The position numbers and the translations under genes are program-made. Below, one piece after another: positions 39,834-51,618 of a stretch of 64,000 nt of DNA (its first letter is position 1; the number at the start of each line of letters is the position of its first letter). The stretch comes from Capsaspora owczarzaki ATCC 30864 (lineage: Eukaryota > Opisthokonta > Filasterea). The stretch lies in the NCBI RefSeq assembly GCF_000151315.2, contig NW_011887301.1, positions 1,058,368 to 1,122,367 on the forward strand, in the 5' to 3' direction. The notes under the pieces are model-generated. The model was not told where the DNA came from. It was given only the letters and a program-made list of their open reading frames with translations, and made no database searches.

Positions 39834-41425
39834 TCAGAACGAGGCAGGGACCTCTGGCAGGCCGAATTCGTCCACTGCCACGGCTTTTTGACCGCTCGCA
39901 GGGGAGGACAGCTCGCCGGTTGGGGCTGCAGGAGCTCGCGTCGCATCGTCCAGATAGCTTGTATCGCTCTCGGAAGCAAACTCGTCTCCAAGCATGTCCA
40001 GCTCTGTGAAGCCACGAGTGCATCAATGCAAGAGCCAATTACAGGTGAGAAGTGTGCAGGAGGACGACGAGCAATGCGATGGTTTGACAATGTTTCTCAC
40101 CAGCTTCAAGATCTGCTTCGTCCACGTCTTCTCCGAGCCCATACGATCGGGACAGTGATTCCTGAACTTCGTTTGCCTGATCGAGCAAGTCCTCCATCTC
40201 GTCTTGGATGTCCTGTGGTGGTCGTCAGCGAGTGAACGGGTTTGTGAGGTTTCTTCTAGTCCGAGGAGATTTGCCACACTGTGCCAAGCAATTTCAACCA
40301 TCCACCAACCTCAATCTTGTCAATGTTGATCTTTTTGTACTGGGTTTTCATTTCCTTGACGCCAACCTTCATGGCGTTGACCTGAGTTCAAACAACAGAA
40401 AAAAAAAAGCAACAAACAACAGATGAGTTGGTGCCTTGACGACCTGCTTTTCAAACACAATGAAACAAGACAAGTCAGCAGCAAAACTTCCATACCGTGG
40501 TGATGGTGTCTTTCATTGTCTGAGTGGCGAAATTGGCCTGTTCCATATTGAACGACTGCTGCATCAATTGGTCGCGCTGCGCCTCGTACATGCGTTTTTG
40601 CTTCAAGACACGCATGGCCCGTTGCTTGAGCAGTTGCTGCAAGTTTCAAAACAGCCCCCCCCCAAATTACAAGCATCATGATGAGTTTCGCAGCCTAAAT
40701 CTCAGAAGCACAGCAAAAAAATGAAGCGCTCAGAAAAGATGGACCGCCTCAACGAGTCCGGCTGCGCAAAACCCAACGGCGCAACAAACTCGGACAATCC
40801 ACACTTGGAGTGCATCCTGTTCTCTCACCTTGCCATGTCCGTCTCGGGTCTTGGCGAGCTGGTCCTTGTACTTTTTGAGCTCGACGTCGAGCTTTTCAAT
40901 CTTCTTCTCAATGGACTCGCCACGCGCGTCCGTCTGTCAACAGCAGAATTCACAACATGAACATGAACATGAACATGGCACACAGATTTCAGAAGTGAGT
41001 GTCGGTGAGTGTCGAGTCGAGTCCAATGGTCTGTCATTGGGAAAGGCGGATGGTGACGCAAACATCGGTCGGTTCGCCGTTCTCAAGCAGCGCCGCCCCA
41101 CACGAGCGAGAGACGCGGTGTGTAATGCTGGGCTGATGACCAGCTTGGCAAGAACAAAAAACAACAAAACAAAACAAAACGAGTGGCGTCGGAAGTGCTC
41201 GACGTAAAGGCAGCAAGAGCAGCAACGGAACTGCTCAGGTTGATGCGGCCGCTGGTCTCACTCGTTCCATCACACACTTCGAAGAGGAGGAGGAGGGGGG
41301 GGGCAAACAGAATTGACAAGAAACAAAAAGGGGGAGGGGGTTTCGTGATGACTTGCGTTGGAGATGGCGTCGGTGAGCGTTGGCGGGGGCTGCGTTGGCT
41401 TGCCCATGCCAAACATGCGCTTCAT
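39834..41425 (-). CDS. CHMP5: ESCRT-III subunit CHMP5 / Vps60
   Basis: A Snf7-family protein of the ESCRT-III machinery acting in multivesicular-body formation. The first exon (41357-41425) encodes [20 protein letters not shown] and ends with a GC donor (GCAAGT). The second exon starts at 40933 with [20 protein letters not shown]. Further exons give [65 protein letters not shown] and SLSRSYG. The C-terminus is [13 protein letters not shown], nearly the same as animal CHMP5. Length of about 220 residues is normal. Five or six exons. The phase across the GC-AG intron is correct. It is divergent from the tetraspanin gene. Confidence 0.93.
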
Positions 41426-41877
41426 TTCTGAGAATTGGACGATGTAAAAAAAAAAAAAATAACAGAGTGATCTCCAAGTGTGACAAGTGAGGAGAGTATA
41501 TTATGGCAGCGACGAATCATCACTACATGCAGAATTCGTTTGATCCGTGTCTTTTGTCTGTAGTTTTTTTTTTGTCTTCTCGTCTTGCTCGATGCACCTG
41601 CCTTGCTCGATATCGATGCACCTGTCTTGCTCGATGCACCTGTCGTTGCATGTTTGATAGCCCTTGTGCGCTTGCGAATGTCTGCGGTCGGAAATGGATG
41701 GTTTTTCTTGCGTGTTTTGCGACTCCTTCTTCACAATAAACCACCTCACCTCCCTCACTTCCAGACATGTTGTACAGCTGTAATTTTATTTCAAATACAC
41801 ACACTGGTTCTTTTTGCCATTCCACTTCTCAATTCGTCGTCGTTGCCATCATCTCAGTCTTCATTATTTTCGTCAAG
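41426..41877. promoter_or_regulatory. Divergent promoter region between CHMP5 and tetraspanin
   Basis: 452 bp between divergent start codons, with a poly-A/T run near 41446 and three imperfect repeats of TTGCTCGATGCACCTG around 41585-41645. Promoter role is inferred from layout. Confidence 0.45.
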
Positions 41878-44050
41878 ATGGTCAAAAACGCCAAGTGCTC
41901 GAAAGCCTTCCTCATTGTCTACAACTTGTTTTTTGTGGTACGTTCGTTCATTGTCTTTGTGTTCTTTTCAAGCGTGCGAGTTGAGCATGACTGAGCAGTC
42001 ATGACTGGCTCTCTGCTGAGCGCGTGGCTGAGCGCATGAGCAATAAAACCATGTGTGAAAAACCAAGAACTGACTTTTTTTTGTGTGTGTGTGCTTTTGC
42101 TTTGCTGTCAAACACGACAACACTTTGTTTGACCCTTCTACTGCTGCAACACTGTAGCTGCTTGGCGGCGGCATGCTCGGGTTGGGCATCTACGGGCGCG
42201 TTGGCTACGACCAGTCGCTGAGCCTGCTCACCGAGGACAACCTCAACAACGCCTGCTACGTGCTGATTGCATGCGGCGCGGTCGTCTTCCTCACCAGCTT
42301 CCTCGGCTGCTGCGGCGCCATGGCCGAGAAGACCTGGATGCTCAAGATTGTAAGTCAGAGAGCGCGAGAGAGAGAGAGAGAGAGAGGGACAGTGAGGGGT
42401 GAGAGTCGAAGTGAAGATTCAAAAAAAAAAAAAAAAAAAAGAAGCAAAACCCAAATCAAGGCGGGCTTCGTTGCGAAGGGGGCAAGGCAACACTGTGGGG
42501 GGAGCGAGCGAGCGAGCGAAAAGGGGGGCCGCAGGGGAGCTTGAAGAAGGAAGAAGAAATGGAAGGGCGAGCAAAGCGACATGCTTCCGAGCAGAGGACG
42601 GCTGTCGAGGAGAGACCGCGTAAAAATCGATGATGATCTACGCAAAGTGTATTGTTTTGGGTATTGTTTTGGGTTTTTTCTTTTTATTGTGTTTTGAGAC
42701 TTTTTGCTTTTTCTCTTTCGTGATGCGGTTTCTGCTGCTTCGACTTTTTGATCTGTCTCCTCGACTTTGGTGGGGAACACGTCCTTTTGTTTGTGTTGAA
42801 CAGCAAAGCAACAACAACAACAAAAAAGGGGCGGTCACTTTTGATCTATTTGAACGAACCGCGATTGTTTTTTTTTTTTTTTTTTTGTCTGTGTTCTTTC
42901 TCTTTGATCAGCAGAACTGCTGCTTCTGCTTTGTCGCGTCTTCTGCTGTGACTGACTTGACAAGCATTGGGGAAGCGGCAAATGAGCAAGAGCGATTTGT
43001 TGCTAGGAGGTGACATTCGTGGAGGAGGGGAAGGAGGGGGGCGGGATGTCAACGATGACGAAAGGCTCGCCACAGTTCTTTCAATGGAGCGGCCATCATT
43101 CGGTGACCCCGTGTGATGTGCTTTTGCCAAGATTTTGCTCGAGCTTTTCGATTTTGGAATGGAAGGAGGGGAAGGAGGAGAAGGAGGAGGTGTGTCAGTG
43201 TGTTTGATCCAATGCAATGGGTGACACCTGCTCAGATCTAAACCGCCTTTTCGTGTTGACTAAATTTGGTGCGTTCGCATTTGCTTGGTCTGTAGTACAC
43301 TGTCATCATGACCATCACCCTCCTGCTTGAAATTGCCATCGCTGTGCTCGGCTTTGTCTACCGCACCAAGGTTTGAAGGATTTGTTTGACAAACCTCAAC
43401 GAAAACACACCCGAAACGCATTCGCTCATCAAACTCAACTTGTTCGAACAGATGAACGGCATTGTCACGGACCAAATCACCGACCAAATCACCAAGGCCA
43501 AAGCGGGCGACGCCAACGCCATCAACCGCATGGACGTGCTCCAGAACGATGTAAGCCCACTTTTTGTTCCCCCCCCCCCTCCCAATTCGACATCTGGACA
43601 TTGCACTCACCGGTGCCTCCTAACTGACTCTTTTCTTCTTGAACAATTCCTTAGTTTACTTGCTGTGGTATCACCAGCTACAGTGACTGGAACCCCCAGA
43701 CTCCTCCCCAGTCTTGCTGCGAGCACAATGAGAGCTCCCCAACTTGCGGCTCGACCACTTCCAATCTTTACGATCGCGGCTGCGCTTCCGAGTTCTCGAG
43801 CTTTATGGAAACCAACCTCCTCGCTATTGGCATCACTGCTGTCATTATTGCTGTTCTTCAGGTAACCAATCCGATTGTTGCTTCGTTGTTTCAGGCATTT
43901 TTTTTTGTGTGTGTGTGTGTGCTTGTACGGTTTCGTGGCTCATTCATGCTGATCGACTTTCCATTTTCTCGCTCTTTCTCCCTCCAACAGCTGATCTCCA
44001 TCTCCGCTGCTCGTTCTGTGTACCATGACATTGAGGGCACCTACGCTTAA
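41878..44050 (+). CDS. Tetraspanin
   Basis: Six exons (41878-41937, 42158-42349, 43296-43370, 43452-43550, 43655-43861, 43991-44050), all phase 0, encode 230 aa. Four membrane segments are visible: AFLIVYNLFFVLLGGGMLG, CYVLIACGAVVFLTSFLGCC, MTITLLLEIAIAVLGFVY and LLAIGITAVIIAVLQLI. The small first loop is short and the large second loop contains the hallmark TCCGI, then PQSCCEHN, TCGSTT and RGCASEF, six cysteines able to form three disulfides. A short basic N-terminus (MVKNAKCSK) carries a Cys that may be palmitoylated. Tetraspanins organise membrane microdomains, often with integrins. The intron at 42350-43295 (946 nt) is the longest seen in the window's smaller genes and is full of simple repeats. 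Confidence 0.94.
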
Positions 44051-44355
44051 AAGTGCAACTCTGGTTTTTGTTTGTCCTCGTTTAGTCTCGATTTTCGCGC
44101 TTCCCAAGTGTTCCTTTGGCTTGTTGCCTTCGCCTTCTACTTCTCAGAGCATTGTTTTGTTTGTGCCTAGATTGTGAGATTTGCTCCGGCCGCCAAGGTT
44201 AGTTTCGCCAATGAACTTTTGCTTTGGTTGAAATTTTATTTTTTGAAGTGTATCCAACATAGAGCGATTCAAACGCCACATCTCGGCGAGACTCGTTGGG
44301 TCGAACTTGAACATGCCAACCCTCGCGCATTTGTCGGATGATGGGATGACGCGCT

Positions 44356-47172
44356 CTAGGCATCGTTGTTGACTTCAACGTTTGTGTACACAACGTCCGA
44401 GGTGGAAGTCTGGACGTGCGGATTCTCGTAAGCGGGCAGCTCTGCAACCGGGGAGCTGGAGCTTGAGCTCGGAGCTTCGTACGCGATCGAGTGCCTCGCT
44501 GCATTGCTGTTCGAGTTGCTGTAGAAAGGGTGTTCCGGCACTGGCGGAGGACGGATGGAGTCGTACAACCCTTCCCCAGACTGCTGATCGCTGCCAAGCC
44601 GATGGGTCTGAGCCAGAAATTCGGCCATTTTGGCCGACGCAAACGGATTTCCGCTGGGACTCGCTGCGTTGGTGTGCAGTGGAGGATTGTTCGCCTCTGC
44701 ATACATGGCCGCTTCGTTCCCATGATCGGAAAGAGGATTGGCCAGCATGGCTATCGTGGACATGGGAAGGTCCACAGTTTCAGAGCGTGCACGTCGAGAT
44801 GATAGAGCAGCTTCAGGCTTGCGGGCATTGCGGCGGCGGCGACGCGCAACCAGCACAAGCACGAGGATGAGGACAATCAGGAGCACACCAGCAACAACCA
44901 CCACAGGAATAATGACAGCCTTGTCGATCGAGCTCGCTGCTGCAACGCTGCAACGAGCGTTCGTCGCGTTCGTGCACACCACGTTCGCATAAGCACAGTC
45001 GGGTACAGCCGCGCAGGCCAAGCATTGCTCGGCGTCACCCGCAGTTGCGTTTGGCGAAATGTACGTGGTGGACTTGCAAGTCTCGCAAATCGAGTCATCC
45101 AGAGAAGTGCAAGTCACAGAAGCGCAGTTCGTCACGTTAGTGCAAGCGCTGCACGTGCGGTCGGTCAGATAGGTGCAAGCAACCACCTCAAACTCGTTGG
45201 AGGCGCACTCAAGACACGAGTGACACGTCGCGCTCGTCGTATTGTAGAACGTGCCGACAGGGCACTGCACGCACACAGAGTCGGTGGTGTCGGTGCACGA
45301 TACTTGAGCGCAGTTTTCAAGCGGCGTGCATTGCGTGCAGTTTCGGTTGGTGGCATGCGTGCACGCTTGCGACTCAAACGTGCCAACCTCGCAGGTGTCG
45401 CACGCCGCACACGCGTCTTGAGATGGCAGAGCAACGTCAGAAGAGCCGGGCACCAGGTAATGCTCCGAAGCACAGGCAGAGCAGCGGCCGTTGATTGGCG
45501 AGGTGCAGGAAACTGGCACATTGCAATTGCCAATGGCAGTGCAGACTCCGCAAACACGATCGACGGATGGACTGCACGGGGACAGCGAAAAGTTGCCCAC
45601 ACCGCAAGACGCGCACGCAGTGCAAACATCAGACACTCCTGAGCGCAGAGTCAAGTAGAAATCCGTCGCACAAGTGTAGCAGCGGGTGTTGCCAGCACCA
45701 TAGCAGGTCTGCTGAGATGCGCAGTTTGAGACCGATGTGCACGAAGTGCAAACTCGGTTGGTCGACGTGGTGCAAGCAACCGATTCAAACTGGCCCAGTG
45801 CACATGTGCTGGCGCATGGCGAGCAGACATCAGCACCGCCAACAGTCGTCCGATAATAGCCGGATGCGCACGCCGAGCACTGTGAGTTGCCGCTTGTCGT
45901 GCACGTCACTTGTCCAACACAGTTTGCAACGGACGTGCATGTGGTGCAGACGCGATCAGCTGCGGCGCCGCACGCTGCGCTTTGGAACTGACCGACAGCA
46001 CAGCTGCCCGAGCAAGGAGCACAGCGATCGGGTGTGGATCCGGTTCCAGCAATCAAGTAAAAGTTGCTGGCACACGCAGTGCATCGAGAGGTACTGCTGG
46101 ATGAACACGAAAGCGTGCCTCCACAGTTGGCGATCGCTGGGCATGCCGTGCACACTCGGTTGCTTGCCGTCGTGCAAGGGGTTGTTTCAAAAGTTCCTGT
46201 GGTGCAGGCCGCAGTGCAGCCCTGGCACGTGTCGCTCGAGGCACCCGCCACTTTGTAAAAGTTCGCGGCGCAAGTCGAGCAGCGCGAGTCCGTGCTCGAT
46301 GTGCATGTTGTGCTCGAGGCGGCGCACGAGGTGACGGCAGTACACGAAGTGCAAATGCGGTTGCTCGTGGGAGTACAATCCTGCGATTGAAAGGAGCCAG
46401 CAGAGCATGCGGACGTGCAAGAAGTGCAGGCAGTTGCAGACGACGAATCATGGTCCCATGTTTCAGTGCCGCAAGTGGTGCACGTCGTGCCGGCTGCGGG
46501 CGCATAGTTTCCAGGAGGACAAGTGATCGCCGCGGTGGCAGAGTTGGAATCGTGATCAAACGAGCCCGCGGGAACGTTAAAGTTGGTGCAGGGTCCAGCC
46601 TTGGCTCCGGTTGAAGTGTCCGTGCCCGCGCTGCAGGCAACACAGGCTGTCTCAACCAACGAATCGTGATCCGTCATGCCAGCAGGGCACTGGAAATTAA
46701 ACACAAACTGACCAGTGGTCAGTCTGTCGGAGTTTGCATTGGTTCGATCGCCCGCGTACCGGCACAAGTGCAAGTAGTAGAGTGTGCCGGAAGTGGCAGG
46801 GAATGAGATGGTTGATTGGCGGACGCAGCTGTCGTCGGCCAGCTGGTTGAGATTAGTGCCAAAATTATTGACGCAAGAGCCACTCGAAAGAAAAATGATT
46901 GTGTCGTCAGTAGTCAAGGAGCATGTGGTCGTGTAGATGGTTCCCGCGGTTGCTGGTGTGTACTGCCAGGTCAAACACTTGCCTCCACCACTGCCAGTGA
47001 TGGCGGTGTTCTCCCACGGCGCGTTGTACTGGCCAATGGATCCGCTATATGAGCGTGCCGCACCACTAGACCCGGTGAACGCTGGTGCGCCAGAGCATGA
47101 AGCGGATTGTGCGCGGGCCGAGTGAACGGCACAGAGCACAACCAGCAGAATTGCCAGTCGCAACGTCGCCAT
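44356..47172 (-). CDS. TNFR-like cysteine-rich type I membrane receptor with tyrosine motifs in the tail
   Basis: A single-exon frame of 938 aa. The start at 47172 (MATLRLAILLVVLCAVHSARA) gives a clean signal peptide; the longer frame upstream lacks one. Residues about 25-170 form a separate Gly/Ser/Cys-containing domain. Residues about 175-740 are tandem cysteine-rich repeats of about 40-75 residues with TNFR/furin-like spacing (C-x-x-C, TNRVCTxC, FYxxxG), for instance TASNRVCTACPAI. A transmembrane helix (IIPVVVVAGVLLIVLILVLV) is followed by ARRRRR and a tail of about 165 residues. The tail has a Pro-rich RPPPVPEHP and several tyrosines, including YSNS, YENP and YTNV, which fit the pYxN consensus bound by Grb2-type SH2 domains, plus LYDSI. 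No kinase or death domain is present. A signalling receptor role is inference. Confidence 0.82.
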   Translation of the reverse strand: MATLRLAILLVVLCAVHSARAQSASCSGAPAFTGSSGAARSYSGSIGQYNAPWENTAITGSGGGKCLTWQYTPATAGTIYTTTCSLTTDDTIIFLSSGSCVNNFGTNLNQLADDSCVRQSTISFPATSGTLYYLHLCRYAGDRTNANSDRLTTGQFVFNFQCPAGMTDHDSLVETACVACSAGTDTSTGAKAGPCTNFNVPAGSFDHDSNSATAAITCPPGNYAPAAGTTCTTCGTETWDHDSSSATACTSCTSACSAGSFQSQDCTPTSNRICTSCTAVTSCAASSTTCTSSTDSRCSTCAANFYKVAGASSDTCQGCTAACTTGTFETTPCTTASNRVCTACPAIANCGGTLSCSSSSTSRCTACASNFYLIAGTGSTPDRCAPCSGSCAVGQFQSAACGAAADRVCTTCTSVANCVGQVTCTTSGNSQCSACASGYYRTTVGGADVCSPCASTCALGQFESVACTTSTNRVCTSCTSVSNCASQQTCYGAGNTRCYTCATDFYLTLRSGVSDVCTACASCGVGNFSLSPCSPSVDRVCGVCTAIGNCNVPVSCTSPINGRCSACASEHYLVPGSSDVALPSQDACAACDTCEVGTFESQACTHATNRNCTQCTPLENCAQVSCTDTTDSVCVQCPVGTFYNTTSATCHSCLECASNEFEVVACTYLTDRTCSACTNVTNCASVTCTSLDDSICETCKSTTYISPNATAGDAEQCLACAAVPDCAYANVVCTNATNARCSVAAASSIDKAVIIPVVVVAGVLLIVLILVLVLVARRRRRNARKPEAALSSRRARSETVDLPMSTIAMLANPLSDHGNEAAMYAEANNPPLHTNAASPSGNPFASAKMAEFLAQTHRLGSDQQSGEGLYDSIRPPPVPEHPFYSNSNSNAARHSIAYEAPSSSSSSPVAELPAYENPHVQTSTSDVVYTNVEVNNDA

Positions 47173-48358
47173 CTTGTTGCGCTCGGTCGTTTTGGTCTTT
47201 GAGAAGCTGAGGTAGAAATCGAGCGCCTGCGAGCACAAAAGAGAAAAACAAACAGTGCGATGCGACGATGGGACAATGTAGATCTTCATGGTGAGTTGAA
47301 CAGTTTGTGTTGGGAAGAGATCGGTTCACACAAAACAAAAGGGATAAAGTCGCAACGAATCGCAGCACCATGTCCACACTCTCAAGTCATAACTGTCCAA
47401 TGGTTGTGGAAGAAACAGTAGCGGCAACAAATCCGGAAGACCGCGAGAAGTTTGTTATCAGTTTGTTTATTAACACAACCCCATGGCAATTATTCCCCTT
47501 TTGTACCACCCTGCCGTTCACTGTCTCGCCGACCCTGCCCTCAACCAAGCAAAAAGGTCATAAAATGACCAAGTGAAAACAAGTGGCTGGCGGAGTGCCT
47601 GTGCACAAGTTGATGAGGAGCCCCCTTTCCACAAACAACCTCGGATCAAATCGAAAACCCAACAAAAAAGGAACATAATGAAGAAACTCAAACAAACCGC
47701 AGCCGACACGATCGCACGAGTCAGTGCCAAATGCATGCCGTGATCAGCCACATGTTCAGCGATTCCCGTCGAAGAGTTTTTCAGGGAGAGAGAGAGAGAG
47801 AGAGAGAGAGAGCATTGAACAAAACATGGACAAAGCAGATCTCGCTTACAAAAAAAAAAAACGAAACCGCGAGGCTGAAGAAAACAACAAAACCAACAAA
47901 AGAAGCAACGATAACAAAACAAAAAACAACGAGTGGACTGGTAATTATCAACCAGAAGCGTCTTTGTTTTCTATTGGTCCTCAATTGCAGTTGTACAAAA
48001 AGTAGGTCTACATGTGTGTGTGCTCAACGCAGGCATCACTACAACGCATGGCCATGTTTCTTCAATGCCCATGCATTGGTTTGAAAGCGGCAGTCAGCAG
48101 ACACGCGCGTGGTTGGGGCAAACCTCAAACCTCAACAACTGCCACACGTGTTCCAGTTCTGCTTCGACCTCACAGCCAAGTCCTCCTCACGATGGCCGTT
48201 CCAAGATAGAAAGGCGATTATCGCGGACATGAAAACGGCCTTCTGCTGCCGCAGTGCACATGCCGCCAACTAGTGCGTTCTGATCCGAAAACATGACATT
48301 CCGACGCTTGGAGAACGCTGAAACTGTCGTCGCGTAGGTCAAGCATCGACAAGATTGC
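47173..48358. other. Intergenic region
   Basis: About 1.2 kb between the receptor start and the 3' end of the polymerase kappa gene. It holds an AG repeat (47785-47812) and A-rich tracts. Small open frames on both strands showed no recognisable similarity. It should contain the receptor's promoter. Confidence 0.5.
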
Positions 48359-48560
48359 TCAGCTTATCTTGTTTTGCCGCTGAATCATTCGCTCCAATGT
48401 AGTAGATGTACTCGATTGTGGTGCTTGTCTGCCAGTGAAATGAACCAAAACCAAAAGTAAAGGGTTGATAAGGAAACAAAAACCAAAAAACGAGCAAAAA
48501 ACAACCACAAACCAACCCTTCACCTCTTTGTTGTCCCAGATGTGACGCCAGTTCTTCCAA

Positions 48561-48597
<37 letters not shown>

Positions 48598-51444
48598 ATC
48601 ATCATGCTGTAAAATTCGCTTGATGGTCTGCTTCGTGAGGCACTCATCGACATGATCAGTAAACTCAACCAGGTTCTGGCAGACTTGTGGCCTTTGACAG
48701 ATCGGACAAACGTGTGATGGTTGGCTAGGAGTATTAGCTGCAGTGGATGAAGAATCGGCGGCACTCGGATCCAGCCGAGGGCGCTTGAAAGCCGCTGCAG
48801 TCTGCTCTGTTAAGCGATGCTTCATCGCTTGGTACATTGTTGTTGCCGTGTGGATGCGACCGTTGCTCACAGGTGCGCTTCCAAGACTTGGAAGTGCCCC
48901 TCTTGAGGAGGCGGCTGTCCCGACTTGCTGGCCGTTTGGGTGTGATGCGTTGTCCAGAGACGCCGAGTCGGCCGCAACCGCAGCCCAGTCATCCTCGTCG
49001 TTATCGCCGTCCTCGGCATCACTATCGTCCGAAATTTCAATGGCATCGTTGGAACACACCCTTTGCCTTTGCCGCGCTGCTGCCTTACGATCTTTACTGG
49101 CATTGCGCGCTTCAATCTCGGAAGTCAGATGCCTCGAGCTCAAAGCGAAAAACCGCTCAATGCCGCTGGCCTTGGCGTGGGCAGTGCTTGGCGTGCTGTC
49201 CAGTAGCTCGCCCTCGCCAGCGCCCGGGGTGGAACCAATCGTGTTGCTGATAGAGGAAGAAGAAGAAGGAGGAGGAGGCTCGGTAACGAGCGCAGACAAC
49301 CGCACCCCCATCAAGCGGAGTCGCAGCGGCCCGCCTGCGCGCTCGCTCTGCTGGATTTCGTCCTGCAGAATCTTTGAGGCCAATTCAAACATCTCTGAGG
49401 CAGAGGAAATGTACCGCTGTGAGGAGGCTGCGCGGGTAAACATGCGAAAATCCACCATTTTTAGCTTGACGGTGACGGTTCGGCCGCGAAGCTTGCACGA
49501 GTTCACATCAGCCGCCAGCTTATGGCACAGCTCTTCGCACTTGGCCAACAGGGCGGTGGGCGTGTTGATCTCGCGAAAGGTGCGCTCGACCGAAATGCTC
49601 TTGCGATCATTGTCTGGAACGGCAAAGCCAAAGCCAAACGCTGCCGTCGGGGTGGCGACTGCATCGGCTTTGACAGCCTCTTCGTACCGACTAGACCCAG
49701 CACCGAGTGACACGCGCAGGAAGAAATCAAACGAAATGGGGGAGAAGAGCTGAAACAGGTCGTACCGGTGCGCAAACATGTCCTCGCAAGTCACAATGCC
49801 CAGCCCATTGAGCATGCGCTCTGTCACCTTGCCAATGCCAGACACTTTGCGGACGGGCAGCTTGGCGACAAAGGATTTCAGCTGTTCCAGATCGCCAGGC
49901 AAGTGGTACTGCCCATTCGGCTTGTTCAGATCGGAGCAGATTTTGGCGAGCATGCCGTTCGGCGCAATCCCCGCGGAGGCGGTCAGCTGCGTGGCAGCCT
50001 GGATTTTGCCCCGAATCTCTCGCACCACGTCTGCCGAGGATACGCCGTCGGGAACCACTTGGCGCATATGTCGCGTCAAGTCCAGATACGCCTCGTCGAG
50101 ACTGGCAGCGGTAAAGTGCGGATCGTACTGCGCCAGAATCTCGCGTACCTGCGTACTGACTTGGGCGTACTTTTCAAAGTTTGGGCGCACAATCACCAGC
50201 TCGGGGCAGAGTTTCAGGCCAATGTAGCCGGGCATGGCGCTTCGGACGCCAAACTTTCGCGCGACATAGTTCGCGGTGCTGAGCATGGACTGCGAGCCAA
50301 CTGCCATGGGCTTGTCGGCCAGCGACGGGTCGTCTCGCTGCTCAACGGCTGCAAAGAACATGTCCATGTCCAAGTGGACAATCACGCGGTCCAGGTTGCG
50401 GGCCGCCTCCATCAGGTTGACTTGCCTGTCGACCGTTGCGTAGATATGCCGAAACTTTTGTCGCAGGATGGCGGTGGCGGGTGCGGCCGTTTGTGGCGCA
50501 GAGCGTGATGACCAACTGTCAGGAGCAGACTCGAGTGAGCGAGCGGACGACGAAGAAAGTGCGGTGGATGAAAAAGCAGAAGCAGAGACGGCGGTAGAAG
50601 ATGAAGAAGAAGAAGAAGAAGAAGAAGAAGAAGACCCGACGCCCAGTGTAGCCGACGTGGAAGCAGATGACAATGCTGCCGACAGAATTTCCGCAAGCGG
50701 ATCATCGGGGTAGGCAGCGACCACAAGCGCCATTTCGCGGCGAATCGCGGCGAGCTGCGAGCGCAACGACTCCAGCCGCTGCGTGACGGACGCGTCTTTG
50801 CGCACTTCGTTCTTGAAAAAGCGCGAGTTTCTGGACGCCTCGTAGATGATTGCATTCGCTCGTTGCTTGTCGACGCTCTCAAGGCCGGCCTTGTCCTGGT
50901 TGAGGGAAAGGCGCGAAATCAGACCGCTGTTCTTTTCCGCCAATGCCAGCCCCACCACCACCGAGGAGCGGTTTGCGACCTCCGGCGGCGGTGATTTCAA
51001 AGCAGAAGAGTATCGGCTGCCATCGCTCAGACCTGGTTGCTCGGTTTCCATGCTTGCGCCAGAGGGTGCGTCGGTCTTGCTCAGGCCGTCATCATCAGCG
51101 CCGTTGCCTGCATTCGCTCGCACGACCGGTGTGCTTGTCGCATCCGCGTGTGATCGCTGCGGCCACCTTCGCAACGGTCTGCTGGCCACTCCAGCTGTTT
51201 GAACCGGTGCATCTGCGGCTCCGAGTGTTGACCCGAGCAGCGCAAACGCCGTCTCAGCGGCCGGCTTCAGCAGCGCCTGAGCGAGTCGTCCTGCTTGCTC
51301 CTCCTCTGCTAGCTCCTCTGCTTGCTCCTCTGCCTCTGCCTCTGCGTCTGCGTCCAGATCGCTCCAGCTCGTGTCGTCCAACCAGTCCAAGTCCTCCCGC
51401 GGCTGAATCGCCTCGTCGTCGTCGTCGTCTTCGTCCGCTTCCAT
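48359..51444 (-). CDS. POLK: DNA polymerase kappa (Y-family translesion polymerase)
   Basis: Two exons (48524-51444 and 48359-48428) encode about 996 aa. The start is the ATG at 51444 (MEADEDDDDDE); the frame extends upstream only to a GTG. The N-terminus is acidic, then an N-clasp-like region (EASRNSRFFKNEVRKD) is interrupted by a Ser-rich insertion. The catalytic core has VIVHLDMDMFFAAVEQRDDP with the metal-binding Asp, STANYVARKFGVRSAMPG, the SLDEAYLDLT motif with the catalytic Asp-Glu, and LPVRKVSGIGKVTERML of the thumb. The little-finger region includes KSISVERTFRE and LRLMGVRLSAL. A single UBZ4 zinc finger (CPIC ... HVDEC) near the C-terminus binds ubiquitin. A Gln run follows (CAG repeat near 48563-48597), and the last exon gives TLERMIQRQNKIS. 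Animals usually have two UBZ fingers; only one was seen. Confidence 0.93.
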
Positions 51445-51618
51445 TGAACCTGAACTGTCAGGAGTTCTTGTCTGAGCCGAATACTGTTTCACTTCACCAC
51501 AAAAATGACTGAAGCTCGGCTTCCCAAAGTAAAGTGTGAATCTGAGCGAATCGGTACTTTGCCTTTTGTTTGCTGTTTCTGAGCAGATCAGTTCTTTCTT
51601 TGCTTTTCCATTTCTGCA

